Shown piece after piece: positions 47,771-56,908 of a DNA stretch of 64,000 nt (within the stretch, counting starts at the first letter, position 1; every line of letters starts with the position of its first letter). The position numbers and the translations under genes were made by a program. The notes under the pieces are model-generated. The model was not told the origin of the DNA and searched no databases. It saw nothing but the letters and a program-made list of their open reading frames with translations. Source of the stretch: RGIG995 sp045542115 (GTDB lineage Bacteria; Bacillota; Clostridia; Oscillospirales; UBA644); NCBI GenBank assembly GCA_045542115.1, contig JAZQKK010000027.1, positions 10,001 through 74,000 on the forward strand, in the 5' to 3' direction.

Positions 47771-49413
47771 GAAAAAAAGAACTGTCCTACTTTGAACAGC
47801 AATACAATTCCGCAGTCGCCGCCCGGGATAAATACCTATTAAAAACCGGGATTTGTCTGGGCATCGGTGGGGTGTTTGGCTTGTTGACGATGCTCAACCT
47901 TCCCCGAATCGCGTTGGCAATTTTGCAGTTGCTCTTTGCGGCCCTGATTTGGGTCAGTTGTAACGACGAAATTACCGGCGGGCTCCGCTCCTTTTTGAAG
48001 TTGCGTCCATCCACCGACAGTTTTAACGCCTTGGGCTTGATTGGGCTTGCCGGTCATTCCATCTATATGTTGGCGGCAAATCCCCCCGCAGACGAGCATT
48101 TTGTGGGATTCGTCCTGTATCTTTCCATTGCCGTATCGATGGGGATGAAGTATCTGTACGTGCTTCAAATTTTGAAAAATCTGGATTTGATCCGGGATAA
48201 AAAAACCTACGCTCTTCAAGTCACAGACCTTTCCCTGTCTAAGAAATACATCCGTCAGGTCTGCTCCGCAAACCCGGTGGTGGATTTCCCCAACGTGATA
48301 CGGACGTCTTACGACAGCGACCCCACGGCAAAGAAAAGCCGCAGTTTCGTTCCCTTGGTTACTCTGGGCGTCATCGGTGTTTCGGTGGTAGTCTCGCTGA
48401 TTCACAAAGGGTCGTTTTTGGTGGCTCTTTCCGCGTTGCTCTGCATTTGCGCCTGCTTCTCTGCGGAAATGTCCTTTGTTCTCCCCTACGTAATGATGCA
48501 GATCCGTCTCCGGAAAATGGGAAGTATTCTGATGGGAAACTATTCCGTGGAGCATCTGAAAGAAACCGACACGCTTTTGGTCAAGGATACCGACCTGTTT
48601 CCCCCGGAAAACAACGAAATTTTAGATTTGAGCATTAAAAACAAGGGGATGGCCCGGGAAGCGGTGACCTATACCGCCGCCCTTCTGAAAATTTCCGAAT
48701 CCCCCTTGGAAAATGCGTTTTTACGAACCTTCCCCAACCTCCCCGAGCGGATTCCCTCCGTCTTGCAGTGGCGGGTGATTAAAAATTACGGGATTGTGGC
48801 AACGGTGGATATTGATAACGTATTGTTGGGAAATCGGAATCTGCTTCTGTCCCACAACGTTCAACCTTGGAGCCCCGACAAAGAGGCAATGCTCACTGCC
48901 GCGGGAGTTCACCTTCTGTATTTGGTCATTAACGGCCGCATCGCCGCAACGATAGTATGCCGGTATCGGGAAGACCCCGACCTGAAAAAATCCGCGGAAC
49001 TGCTGGGAGGAGATTTCAATCTTTTAGTAGACACGAAAGATTGTAATATCAACGAAAGTATGATTCAGCGGAAATACGACCTTTCCCACACCAAAATTTC
49101 CGTCCCCGACCCGGATGAGGCGGAATCGGTGGAAGAGACCCGGGAAGAATTAGAAGACGACCAATCTCCCCCGGTAATGCTCTCCACACAAAACGCGTTG
49201 GGCATCTTAGAGTCCATCCGAAGAGCGAAAAAGCTTTACCAAACCGTCCAGCTCTGTATCGCAATCCAGCAATGCTCGGTTTTGGGAGGATTGATTCTGA
49301 CCCTCGCCGGCCTGCTGATTGCCCCGGGGAATCTGTCCTGGGTCTGGGTGTTGGCCTTTAACGTAATCTGGGCATTGCCGGTATTGGCAATCTCGCTATT
49401 CAAAAAAGAGTAA
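47767..49413 (+). CDS. Degenerate P-type ATPase-like membrane protein
   Basis: 548 residues. About six membrane segments lie in residues 25-60, 80-130, 195-245 and 490-545. After the first bundle, GSILMGNYSVEHLKETDTLLV leads into KDTDLFP (residues 273-279), where heavy-metal P-type ATPases have DKTGTLT after 'GILIKGGEALE'. The phosphorylated Asp is thus Lys, and Gly-Thr are lost. LLGNRNLL resembles the nucleotide-domain motif; LLYLVINGRIAATIVCRYREDPDLKKS matches the 'vavdG-D-lR' strand; TGDN is VDTKDCN. No actuator TGE is visible. So it keeps the fold but should not pump; regulation or binding is likely. Coupled to rlmB by a 4-bp overlap. Confidence 0.75.
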   Translation: MRKKELSYFEQQYNSAVAARDKYLLKTGICLGIGGVFGLLTMLNLPRIALAILQLLFAALIWVSCNDEITGGLRSFLKLRPSTDSFNALGLIGLAGHSIYMLAANPPADEHFVGFVLYLSIAVSMGMKYLYVLQILKNLDLIRDKKTYALQVTDLSLSKKYIRQVCSANPVVDFPNVIRTSYDSDPTAKKSRSFVPLVTLGVIGVSVVVSLIHKGSFLVALSALLCICACFSAEMSFVLPYVMMQIRLRKMGSILMGNYSVEHLKETDTLLVKDTDLFPPENNEILDLSIKNKGMAREAVTYTAALLKISESPLENAFLRTFPNLPERIPSVLQWRVIKNYGIVATVDIDNVLLGNRNLLLSHNVQPWSPDKEAMLTAAGVHLLYLVINGRIAATIVCRYREDPDLKKSAELLGGDFNLLVDTKDCNINESMIQRKYDLSHTKISVPDPDEAESVEETREELEDDQSPPVMLSTQNALGILESIRRAKKLYQTVQLCIAIQQCSVLGGLILTLAGLLIAPGNLSWVWVLAFNVIWALPVLAISLFKKE

Positions 49414-49446
49414 ATTATTTCATCATTCCGAAGGAGGAATTATATT

Positions 49447-50166
49447 ATGTCCGGACATTCCAAATGGAAGAACATTATGCACAAGAAAGAGAAGACCGAC
49501 GCGCAAAGAGCGAAAATCTTCACAAAAATCGGCCGAGAAATTGCCCTCGCCGTGCGGGAAGGCGGTCCTGACCCCGTCTCCAACGCCGCGCTGAAAGACC
49601 TTATCGCAAAGGCAAAATCCAATAACGTGCCCAACGACAACATCGACCGGGTCATTAAAAAAGCCGCAGGCGGAAACGACGGGGCAAACTACGAAGTTCT
49701 GACCTACGAAGGCTACGGTCCTTGCGGTGTTGCCGTCTATCTGCGGTGCGTTACCGATAACCGTAACCGTACCGCCGGCGATTTGCGGCACTATTTTGAT
49801 AAATGCGGCGGCAATCTGGGGCAGACCGGCTCGGTCAACTGGATGTTTGAGAAAAAAGGCGTTATTGTCATTGACGGTGAAGACGTCAACGAAGACCAAC
49901 TGATGGAAGACCTGTTGGAAGCAGACGTTCTGGATATCGTAGCCGAAGAAGGCGGTTTTACCGTCTATACCGACGCGGAAGCGATGTCCGACACCAACGA
50001 TTTAGTGTTGTCGAAAGGCTACACCGTTTTGTCTGCGGAAGTGGCACAAGTCCCCAACAACTTTACCGAACTGTCCGACGAAGACGGCGAAAAGATGCAA
50101 AAACTGTTGGATATGTTGGACGATAACGATGACGTTACCGACGTCTGGCACAACTGGGACAACTGA
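49447..50166 (+). CDS. yebC: YebC/PmpR family regulator
   Basis: 239 residues, full length. Starts SGHSKWKNIMHKKEKTDAQRAKIFTKI (in parts), with NVPNDNIDRVIKKAAG and YEGYGPCGVAVYLRCVTDNRNRT. Members act as DNA-binding regulators, and recent work links them to relief of ribosome stalling at polyproline. AAGGAGGAA precedes the ATG. Terminator behind. Confidence 0.95.
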   Translation: MSGHSKWKNIMHKKEKTDAQRAKIFTKIGREIALAVREGGPDPVSNAALKDLIAKAKSNNVPNDNIDRVIKKAAGGNDGANYEVLTYEGYGPCGVAVYLRCVTDNRNRTAGDLRHYFDKCGGNLGQTGSVNWMFEKKGVIVIDGEDVNEDQLMEDLLEADVLDIVAEEGGFTVYTDAEAMSDTNDLVLSKGYTVLSAEVAQVPNNFTELSDEDGEKMQKLLDMLDDNDDVTDVWHNWDN

Positions 50167-50204
50167 TTGGAAGAATTCGTTCTTTTTCAGAAAAATTCAA
50201 GAAG

Positions 50205-50243
50205 TACAGTGCTCGTTTTCTTGACAAGCACTGTATTTTTTTG
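50205..50243 (+). terminator. Terminator of yebC
   Basis: TACAGTGCT pairs with AGCACTGTA around 13 bases and is followed by eight T. Confidence 0.9.
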
Positions 50244-50348
50244 CTTTTTTCCTTTATAATATACCATATCCCCGATGAAGAATTTTACCGGCATCCGCTT
50301 TGCTTTTGATTCTTTTCTTTTTGCAAAAAAGAGAGACCCCCGTCGCCC

Positions 50349-50377
50349 TTGACAATTGGAAGGAATTGTGTTATTAT
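50349..50377 (+). promoter_or_regulatory. Promoter of cysK
   Basis: TTGACA (50349-50354), 17-bp spacer, TATTAT (50372-50377), 30 bp before the ATG. The leader is too short for a riboswitch or T-box. Confidence 0.8.
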
Positions 50378-50406
50378 TTATAGTATCAAGAAAAAGGGGC
50401 TTTGTT

Positions 50407-51327
50407 ATGATATTTACGTCCGTAGAGCAATTGATTGGAAAAACGCCTTTAATGGAATTGACCCGTTTGGAGCAATTTCTGGAATTGAAGGCAAAAGTTC
50501 TTGCAAAGTTAGAATATTTTAATCCTGCCGGGTCGGTAAAAGACCGGGTTGCCCTGCAAATGATTGACGACGGAGAAGCAGATGGAAAATTGAAGCCCGG
50601 CTCGGTCATCATCGAGCCTACGTCGGGGAATACCGGCATTGGCCTTGCGGCGGTGGCGGCGGCGAGAGGGTATCGGTGTATCATCGTAATGCCCGATTCA
50701 ATGTCGGCGGAACGTCGGAAACTGATGACCGCCTACGGAGCGGAATTGGTGTTGACCGACGGAAAATTGGGGATGTCCGGCGCCATTGCAAGAGCAGAGG
50801 AGCTGATGAAAGAAATTCCCAATTCCTATCTTCCCGGCCAATTTGTCAATCCCTCCAATCCCAAAGCCCACACCCGGACTACCGGACCGGAAATTTGGAA
50901 AGACACCCAAGGGAACGTGGATATTTTCGTCGCCGGCGTGGGGACGGGGGGAACCATCACCGGCACGGGAGCCTACTTGAAAGAACGAAATCCGAATCTT
51001 CATATTCTTGCGGTGGAGCCTGCGGATTCCGCTGTACTGTCCGGTCAAAAGGCCGGTCCTCACGGATTACAAGGCATCGGTGCAGGCTTTGTCCCCGAAG
51101 TGTTGAACACCTCGATTTACGATGAAATTTGTCCCGTCACCACGGAAGAAGCCTATGCCGCTGCCCGGCTGTTGGGACAAAAGGAAGGCATCCTTGCAGG
51201 CATTTCTTCCGGAGCGGCACTCCACGCCGCCATCCAAACGGCAAAAAAATCAGAGAATCAGGGAAAAACCATTGTGGTCCTGCTCCCCGATACCGGAGAC
51301 CGGTATTTGTCGACCGAGTTATTTTAA
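50407..51327 (+). CDS. cysK: Cysteine synthase (O-acetylserine sulfhydrylase)
   Basis: 306 residues. PLP lysine in FNPAGSVKDRVALQMI; substrate loop PTSGNTGIGLA; PLP phosphate loop GVGTGGTITGTG; Ser of the pyridine N contact near LLPDTGDRYLST. Replaces the acetyl group of O-acetylserine by sulfide. The ATG at 50407 lies after AAGGGGC; the earlier in-frame start at 50356 would overlap the promoter. Single gene. Confidence 0.95.
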   Translation: MIFTSVEQLIGKTPLMELTRLEQFLELKAKVLAKLEYFNPAGSVKDRVALQMIDDGEADGKLKPGSVIIEPTSGNTGIGLAAVAAARGYRCIIVMPDSMSAERRKLMTAYGAELVLTDGKLGMSGAIARAEELMKEIPNSYLPGQFVNPSNPKAHTRTTGPEIWKDTQGNVDIFVAGVGTGGTITGTGAYLKERNPNLHILAVEPADSAVLSGQKAGPHGLQGIGAGFVPEVLNTSIYDEICPVTTEEAYAAARLLGQKEGILAGISSGAALHAAIQTAKKSENQGKTIVVLLPDTGDRYLSTELF

Positions 51328-51344
51328 AAGAATCCAAATTGAAA

Positions 51345-51374
51345 ACCGGCGGAATTTACCCGCCGGTATTTTTT
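51345..51374 (+). terminator. Terminator of cysK
   Basis: ACCGGCGG / CCGCCGGT stem followed by ATTTTTTAC. Confidence 0.9.
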
Positions 51375-51479
51375 ACTTCACAAAAAATTCAAAAAAATTT
51401 CAACTTTTTTAGACCAATACAAGCGCTTGATATGTTATAATTAAATCAGTAGATATCCATTTTCACAGGAGGGATTGCG

Positions 51480-53735
51480 ATGAAACAAAAAAATCTATGG
51501 AAACTTTGCCTCAGCCTTGTCGTTGCGCTGACGGTTCTCGCCTTGGCAGGAGTTATGGCCTTTGCTCAGCCTGCCGTCACCGAGGTTTCCACCGAGGCGG
51601 AACTGCGTACCGCCGTTGCCAACGGAGGAGAAATCAAACTCATCAATGATTTTTGGATTGGAGATATCGTCACCGGAACTTCGGAACCGGTCGTAATTGA
51701 AAAAGACGTCATTCTCGACCTGAACGGCCACGTCATAGAACTGACCAATCCCGGAACGGAGTCGATGTTCACCGTATCCGGTGGGTCGTTGACCATCAAC
51801 GGTGTTTCGGGGGAAAATGCGTTTTTGGGATACAACGGGGAAGGAAGCCTGTTTAAGGTGGTAGGCGTCGCTGGAAAAGGAACGTCGCTGACCATCAACG
51901 GCGGCCAAATTTACGCAAGAGCGGGCGGCGATTTCCAAAATCCCACGTTCCCCGCCGGCATCATTGTGATTGAAGCCGCAGAAGGCACGGTGTTACCCAC
52001 CGTCACCATCAACGACGGACGGTTCTCCTGTCAAAACAGCACGCAATCCTACTTCGGGCCCATCGTTTCGGGAGAAACCGACGGTGTGACCGTCAAGGGC
52101 GGCACGTTTGCCGTCAATCCCGAAGAATTCGTTGCACCGAATCACACGGCGATTCGGGATAACGACGAATACCGCGTTCTGCCCCTCGCGGAGCAGTATA
52201 GCGATGCTTTTAAAAAGTACATTAACAAAGACGGAAAATTCGTTGTGAATCATTATCAGCCCGAAGCGGAAGAACCCATTGATTCCCTGTTTGAGGCTCT
52301 TTGGCTGATGGACGAAACGCTGCACTTCTACACGAGTACGCTGAACGAAGAAGATCTGTCGGTCTACGTTTCCCGTTATGACGAAGAAACGTGGGAAATC
52401 GTAGAGACCCACAAGGTCAACCTCGTCTTCCAATACGACCCTGCCGTCCGTAAAATCGTTAAAGAACTTCTCGAAACTCTTCCCGAAGACCCCAACGGGC
52501 CCTATTATTTCAACGTAAGGGATATGGAACTGGTCAATTATTGGATGTCGATGGCTTCCGAACGGGAATACACCGGTAACTTGATGCAATATTCCGGAGA
52601 ATTCCGGAAATTTGTGGATTACCGCAATTTTAACCTGGACCTCCGGATGGGGTGGGACACTCCGTTCTATACAGAGTATGCCGGATTAGGCAACTTTACA
52701 CATAGCGGAACCATTTACGGAACGGCAGATGTGGGGGTCAAAGCCCAGCACATTCTTTACGTTCCCGACGCAACTGCCAATACCCGGCAAGCCCTGATTG
52801 ACGCCGCTCAGAAGAGATTAAACGACTATTTAGGGAAAACCAACGCCGTCACCGTGGAATATGCAGGAACGGTGGAAGAATGTTATTACCGCTGGCATTT
52901 TGAGTATTTTGCTCTTGAATGGGCTTCGGAACTTCCCGATATCTCTTACGAAGAATGGAAACAATCTTCCTACTGTCCCGTTGTTTCCGATGCAGATATG
53001 GAATATTGCTCCGGCATCGAGGGACTGACCCTGGCAGACGATTGCTACAAGACCGTAATCAACGGCGTGACTCACTATCTGTTCCTCCTTCCCGGAAGCA
53101 GTCAGATGATCTCCCCTGCCCATAAAACCGCCGACGCAACCACAAACATTTTCGTTTCCACCTCCAACGCCTCCATTCCTCTGGACACGGTAATTCAGGC
53201 GAAACCGCTCACCGAAGGGGAAGAATACGAAAAACTTCTTGACACCCTGAAAATCGAATCCGGTATCACCTACGATATTAAATTGCATTCTCAATCCTTG
53301 GGGAACTACATTACTTCTCTTGAAAACGACGAATTCGAAGTCCGGATTCCCATTCCCCAAGAAATGGTGGAAAAAACCTTGATTGCCTACTACGTAGACA
53401 AAGATAACGAGGTAACTGATTACGACGTCACCGTAGACAAAGAAAACTGCTACGCAGTCTTTTTCACCAACCATTTCAGCGTCTATACCATCGCAGAGAA
53501 AAAGACCGTGGAAAACAACCCCAATAATGACAACAATAATACCGGAGCCGGAACCAATCCCGGAACCGGGAATAACAACTCCGGAACCACCGGCGGAAGC
53601 AGTACCCCCGCTCCCATCGTTCCCAACCCCGAAACTTCGGACCGGACGACGAGCGTCCTTTGGGCGGTTTTGTGGATGACCATTGCTATCACCGCAACCA
53701 CCGTCCTTCTCCGGAAACGGAATCAGCATCAATAA
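51480..53735 (+). CDS. Large secreted surface protein with C-terminal anchor
   Basis: 751 residues. Signal peptide (LCLSLVVALTVLALAGVMAFAQ, cleavage near 31). Residues 35-225 have short beta-helix strands (AELRTAVANGGEIKLIND; VILDLNGHVIEL; LTINGVSGENAFLG; VTINDGRFSCQN), a pectate-lyase-like fold common in clostridial adhesins. Residues 230-690 are unassigned mixed folds. A low-complexity Asn/Gly/Thr linker (697-730) leads to an NPETSDRT motif, a membrane helix and RKR tail, resembling an LPxTG anchor where the sortase motif is not clear. CAGGAGGG precedes the ATG; a TATAAT lies at 51436-51441 without a good -35. Confidence 0.85.
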   Translation: MKQKNLWKLCLSLVVALTVLALAGVMAFAQPAVTEVSTEAELRTAVANGGEIKLINDFWIGDIVTGTSEPVVIEKDVILDLNGHVIELTNPGTESMFTVSGGSLTINGVSGENAFLGYNGEGSLFKVVGVAGKGTSLTINGGQIYARAGGDFQNPTFPAGIIVIEAAEGTVLPTVTINDGRFSCQNSTQSYFGPIVSGETDGVTVKGGTFAVNPEEFVAPNHTAIRDNDEYRVLPLAEQYSDAFKKYINKDGKFVVNHYQPEAEEPIDSLFEALWLMDETLHFYTSTLNEEDLSVYVSRYDEETWEIVETHKVNLVFQYDPAVRKIVKELLETLPEDPNGPYYFNVRDMELVNYWMSMASEREYTGNLMQYSGEFRKFVDYRNFNLDLRMGWDTPFYTEYAGLGNFTHSGTIYGTADVGVKAQHILYVPDATANTRQALIDAAQKRLNDYLGKTNAVTVEYAGTVEECYYRWHFEYFALEWASELPDISYEEWKQSSYCPVVSDADMEYCSGIEGLTLADDCYKTVINGVTHYLFLLPGSSQMISPAHKTADATTNIFVSTSNASIPLDTVIQAKPLTEGEEYEKLLDTLKIESGITYDIKLHSQSLGNYITSLENDEFEVRIPIPQEMVEKTLIAYYVDKDNEVTDYDVTVDKENCYAVFFTNHFSVYTIAEKKTVENNPNNDNNNTGAGTNPGTGNNNSGTTGGSSTPAPIVPNPETSDRTTSVLWAVLWMTIAITATTVLLRKRNQHQ

Positions 53736-53751
53736 TCGAATAACTCATAAT

Positions 53752-53790
53752 AAAAGCCGGCGGAAAAATTCCGCCGGCTTTGGCTTTTTA
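53752..53790. terminator. Bidirectional terminator
   Basis: AAGCCGGCGGAA pairs with TTCCGCCGGCTT around 3 bases; T-rich DNA on the plus side (TTGGCTTTTTA) and TTTTATT on the minus side serve the two convergent genes. Confidence 0.85.
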
Positions 53791-54117
53791 TTCTTTCTCC
53801 GCTTCGGAGAGAATGAGTTTATAGGTTTTCGGGTCGGTCTTTCGGAGCATTTTTAATTGCTGAATCAAAAATTTCCGAACGTCCCCCTCGTTGACCGAAG
53901 AAAATACTGCCGTTTCTTTGTAGGGCAAATGATAGGCGTTGCATATCTTCAAAAGACTGTCGGGAGATGGGGTCACCGGGTTTCCCGTTCGGGGGTCGTA
54001 TTCCTTTTCAATGGCGGAAAGATAGGTATGGGAAATACCGATATTGGCCGCCGCTTCCCGGAGAGACCATCCCTTTTGCAAGCGGGCTTCAAAAATGCGT
54101 TCTCCAAAGGATTTCAT
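53788..54117 (-). CDS. XRE-family regulator behind rnhB
   Basis: 109 residues. Residues 4-62 are a helix-turn-helix (FGERIFEARLQKGWSLREAAANIGISHTYLSAIEKEYDP in parts). The C-terminal 45 residues (NEGDVRKFLIQQLKMLRKTDPKTYKLILSEAEKE) form a helix pair with no known sensor. The ATG is one base past the rnhB stop codon region, so it is read as the last gene of the lepB-ylqF-rnhB unit, an unusual addition to this otherwise conserved block. Confidence 0.85.
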   Translation of the reverse strand: MKSFGERIFEARLQKGWSLREAAANIGISHTYLSAIEKEYDPRTGNPVTPSPDSLLKICNAYHLPYKETAVFSSVNEGDVRKFLIQQLKMLRKTDPKTYKLILSEAEKE

Positions 54118-54118
54118 A

Positions 54119-54724
54119 TCAATCCTCCCGATGTTGGTCGAGATTTTTCAAAAACGATTTCCGATAAATGGGAGCAATTCCGTACTCCAAAATCTTTCGG
54201 TAGTGTTCTTTGGTGGGGTATCCTTTATGCTTTTCCAACTCATACTGGGGATATTGTAACGCCAATTCTTTCATCATCCGGTCCCGGGTGACCTTCGCAA
54301 TCACCGATGCCGCCGAAATGGAAGGGCACTTTGCATCCCCTTTCACCACCGCAAGGGCGTCTACCGTCAACCCTTTGGGAATCCGGTTTCCGTCCACCAA
54401 AGCAAAAGAAGGAGCTTGCTTCAATTCTTCTACCGCCCGGCACATTGCCAGATAGGTGGCGTTTAAAATATTATAGGCGTCAATTTCTTCGGGGGTGGCA
54501 ATCCCCACGCCCCAATCACAACAGGCAACGATGGTCTCGTACAAGGCCTCCCGCTTGGCCTCGGACAGTTTTTTGGAATCGTTGAGCGCCGAAACGTCAA
54601 AACCGTCGGGCAAAATCACGGCACCTGCCACCACAGGTCCGCACAAAGGACCTCGGCCGGCTTCGTCAATCCCACACAGACCGGGATGTTGCTCCCGGAA
54701 GGGCAGTTCGTATTCCCAAATCAT
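54119..54724 (-). CDS. rnhB: Ribonuclease HII
   Basis: 201 residues. Catalytic acids in GIDEAGRGPLCGPVVAGAV (Asp-Glu) and ALVDGNRIPKG (Asp); then AVVKGDAKCPSISAASVIAKVTRDRMM with the fourth acidic residue, and HKGYPTKEH. Cuts RNA in RNA-DNA hybrids and single ribonucleotides. Overlaps ylqF by 4 bp. Confidence 0.96.
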   Translation of the reverse strand: MIWEYELPFREQHPGLCGIDEAGRGPLCGPVVAGAVILPDGFDVSALNDSKKLSEAKREALYETIVACCDWGVGIATPEEIDAYNILNATYLAMCRAVEELKQAPSFALVDGNRIPKGLTVDALAVVKGDAKCPSISAASVIAKVTRDRMMKELALQYPQYELEKHKGYPTKEHYRKILEYGIAPIYRKSFLKNLDQHRED

Positions 54725-55602
54725 TCTTCGTTAGCCTCGGTCTTCTCTGGGGATCTCTCATCCGGGCGTTCCAGGGTAATCTTCCCGATTTTTGCGCCCC
54801 GGAATTCATCCAAAAGGGTAATGGCGGTACGTTCTTCGTCCACGTCGCCCCCACTGACCACAAATCCCCGCTTGCGGCCAATCTGCAAAAACAGGTCGTA
54901 TGCCTTGGATTCCAATTCGTTCAATTTGTAACGGGTTTTCAGTTCGTTAGGATAATATTTTGCCAACATTGCAAGCAAAATCAACGACAGCCCTTCCAGG
55001 TCCAGAATGGTGTCTTTGATGGCTCCGGTAATGGCCAAAAGAGCCGCATCGGACTGATTTTCCAACTTGGGCCACAAAATACCGGGGGTATCCAGCAAGT
55101 CGATACCTTCTGCCAGCGGAACCCATTGTTTCTTCTGCGTCACCCCGGGACGGTCCTGGGCTTCCGCGCGGCGGGCACCGCACAGATTATTGATAAAAGT
55201 AGACTTCCCTACGTTGGGAATCCCCAAAATCATCACACGGGCGGTCCGGGCAACGATTCCCCGTTTTTTATCCCGCTCCGCTTTTTCCCGGTAGGCTTCC
55301 CGAATGGCGTTCAGCACCGGTTTGCGGTCGTCTTTGCTGCGGCTGTTTCCCAAAAGCACGGTATACCCCAACTTCCGGTAATATTCCGCCCATTTTTTGT
55401 TTTGGACAGGGTCGGCCAAATCGCTTTTATTCAAAATCAAAATCTTCGCTTTATTGCCAATCAATTCGGCAATATCCGGATTTTTCGAGGCGGTAGGAAT
55501 CCGGGCATCCACCAATTCAATGACGATATCTACGTTTTTCATCGTGTCAAGAATCACCCGTCGGGTCTTTGCCATATGGCCAGGATACCAGTTAATATCC
55601 AT
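54721..55602 (-). CDS. ylqF: Ribosome assembly GTPase YlqF/RbgA
   Basis: 293 residues. Circularly permuted GTPase: G4 LNKSDLADP comes first (about 57), then G5, G1 ILGIPNVGKSTFINNL (about 125) and G3 LLDTPGILWP. N-terminal WYPGHMAKTRR is the family hallmark. Acts late in 50S assembly. GGAGG precedes the ATG. Cotranscribed with lepB and rnhB. Confidence 0.96.
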   Translation of the reverse strand: MDINWYPGHMAKTRRVILDTMKNVDIVIELVDARIPTASKNPDIAELIGNKAKILILNKSDLADPVQNKKWAEYYRKLGYTVLLGNSRSKDDRKPVLNAIREAYREKAERDKKRGIVARTARVMILGIPNVGKSTFINNLCGARRAEAQDRPGVTQKKQWVPLAEGIDLLDTPGILWPKLENQSDAALLAITGAIKDTILDLEGLSLILLAMLAKYYPNELKTRYKLNELESKAYDLFLQIGRKRGFVVSGGDVDEERTAITLLDEFRGAKIGKITLERPDERSPEKTEANEE

Positions 55603-55615
55603 CCGTCACGCCTCC

Positions 55616-56791
55616 TTACAAATAAAAATCAAAATCCTGAATGGGCCAGAACCGAACCAACACGCGGCCGGCCAATTGTCCAATCTCCACACACCCCAAA
55701 TCCGCATAACGGCTGTCGTGGGAAATAGAACGGTTATCTCCTAAAACGTACACGCATCCCTTGGGAACGGTGATGGGGTTTTGTGTCGTATGAGGGATGG
55801 TCCCTATCCCTTGAAGATAGGGTTCGTCCAAGACAACACCGTCCACGTACACTTGGTAGTTTTCGGGATTGATATAAACGGTCTGCCCTTCCACGGCAAT
55901 GACCCGCTTAATCCATAATTCGTCTTCGCCGTCAATTTCAGGACGGAACACCACGATATCCCCTTGCTCGGGGGTATAAAACAAATCGGAAATAAGATAC
56001 CGGTCGCCGTGATGCATCGTGGGAACCATCGAAGACCCGTCCACCACACCGGTACGGCAAATCAGCGTCAGCACCAAAATGGCGGCCACCAACGCCCCTA
56101 CCACGATTTCCACGATCTCCACAAAGGGAGACACGGCGGAAGGCTTTTTGCCGGGAACTTTTTTCGGAATTTCCGGGGGATTCTCTTCCAACGATTCCAG
56201 AGCCTGACGTTGAATTTCGTCCGACTCGGGAGAATTTTCCACAGAGAAAAATTCTTCGGAGAAGTTCTCGTCGGGAAGTTTATCCTCGGGAAGAGCCAAA
56301 ATCTCTTCCAGGGTCATCCGGGACGCCGCCGAAGGATACGAATCTGTCGTCGGAGTCGGAAGGGAATTTTCCGCCGTTTCCACCGTCTCAGCCGTAGGCT
56401 GAGAAGCAGAGAGCGAAGCGTCTTGCCCAAAAGGACCTTCAAAAAATTCTTCTTTGACTTGTGAACCATCTTCCGAAGGATCGTCAGTCACTTCCGCAAG
56501 CGCCTGTTCGTCCCAAAGGGAAAGTTGTTCTTCCTCCGCAAGAATCGGTTCGTCTGCAAGAGCCGGTTCTTCCCACAGGGAAATTTGTTCTTCGTCTGCA
56601 AGAGCCGGTTCTTCCCCCTGAGGGGCCGGTTCTTCTGCCGCTTCTGCAAGAAGGGCCGCTCTGCGGGCACGACGGCCGATAATATCAGTTCCGGGAATCA
56701 AGGGGGTAACCTCCGGTCCTACGCCCGCCGTCTCCCGGGGGGTGGAAGAAAGCTCTTCTTCCGGGTCTATGGGACGGTATTCTTCGTTCAT
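55616..56791 (-). CDS. lepB: Signal peptidase I with long acidic N-terminal extension
   Basis: 391 residues, about twice the usual 175-200. Residues 1-215 are a highly acidic, low-complexity cytoplasmic segment with repeats: EEPALADE at 60-67 and 74-81, EEQISLW and EEQLSLW at 67-73 and 87-93. A basic patch PKKVPGKKP leads to a membrane helix (222-245). The peptidase domain has Ser254 (GSSMVPTM), Lys295 (IKRVIA), box E GDNRSISHDSR, and ends DFDFYL. Cuts signal peptides of exported proteins. The start is the only early one in frame; GAAAGGAACG is upstream. Repeats may bind a partner at the membrane. Confidence 0.92.
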   Translation of the reverse strand: MNEEYRPIDPEEELSSTPRETAGVGPEVTPLIPGTDIIGRRARRAALLAEAAEEPAPQGEEPALADEEQISLWEEPALADEPILAEEEQLSLWDEQALAEVTDDPSEDGSQVKEEFFEGPFGQDASLSASQPTAETVETAENSLPTPTTDSYPSAASRMTLEEILALPEDKLPDENFSEEFFSVENSPESDEIQRQALESLEENPPEIPKKVPGKKPSAVSPFVEIVEIVVGALVAAILVLTLICRTGVVDGSSMVPTMHHGDRYLISDLFYTPEQGDIVVFRPEIDGEDELWIKRVIAVEGQTVYINPENYQVYVDGVVLDEPYLQGIGTIPHTTQNPITVPKGCVYVLGDNRSISHDSRYADLGCVEIGQLAGRVLVRFWPIQDFDFYL

Positions 56792-56841
56792 CGCCGTCGT
56801 TCCTTTCTGTATGTTATACGTTACGTCTTGATAAGAAAAAG

Positions 56842-56877
56842 GCAGTTCATAGAAAACGTGGATTTCCTACGAACTGC
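56842..56877 (-). terminator. Terminator of rplS
   Basis: GCAGTTC and GAACTGC (extended by GTAG/CTA) form a stem around 15 bases; on the minus strand the run CTTTTTCTTAT follows. Some read-through must supply lepB, which has no clear promoter of its own. Confidence 0.75.
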
Positions 56878-56908
56878 TTCTCTCCTGTTCGATGAAAAAG
56901 GAAGAAAC

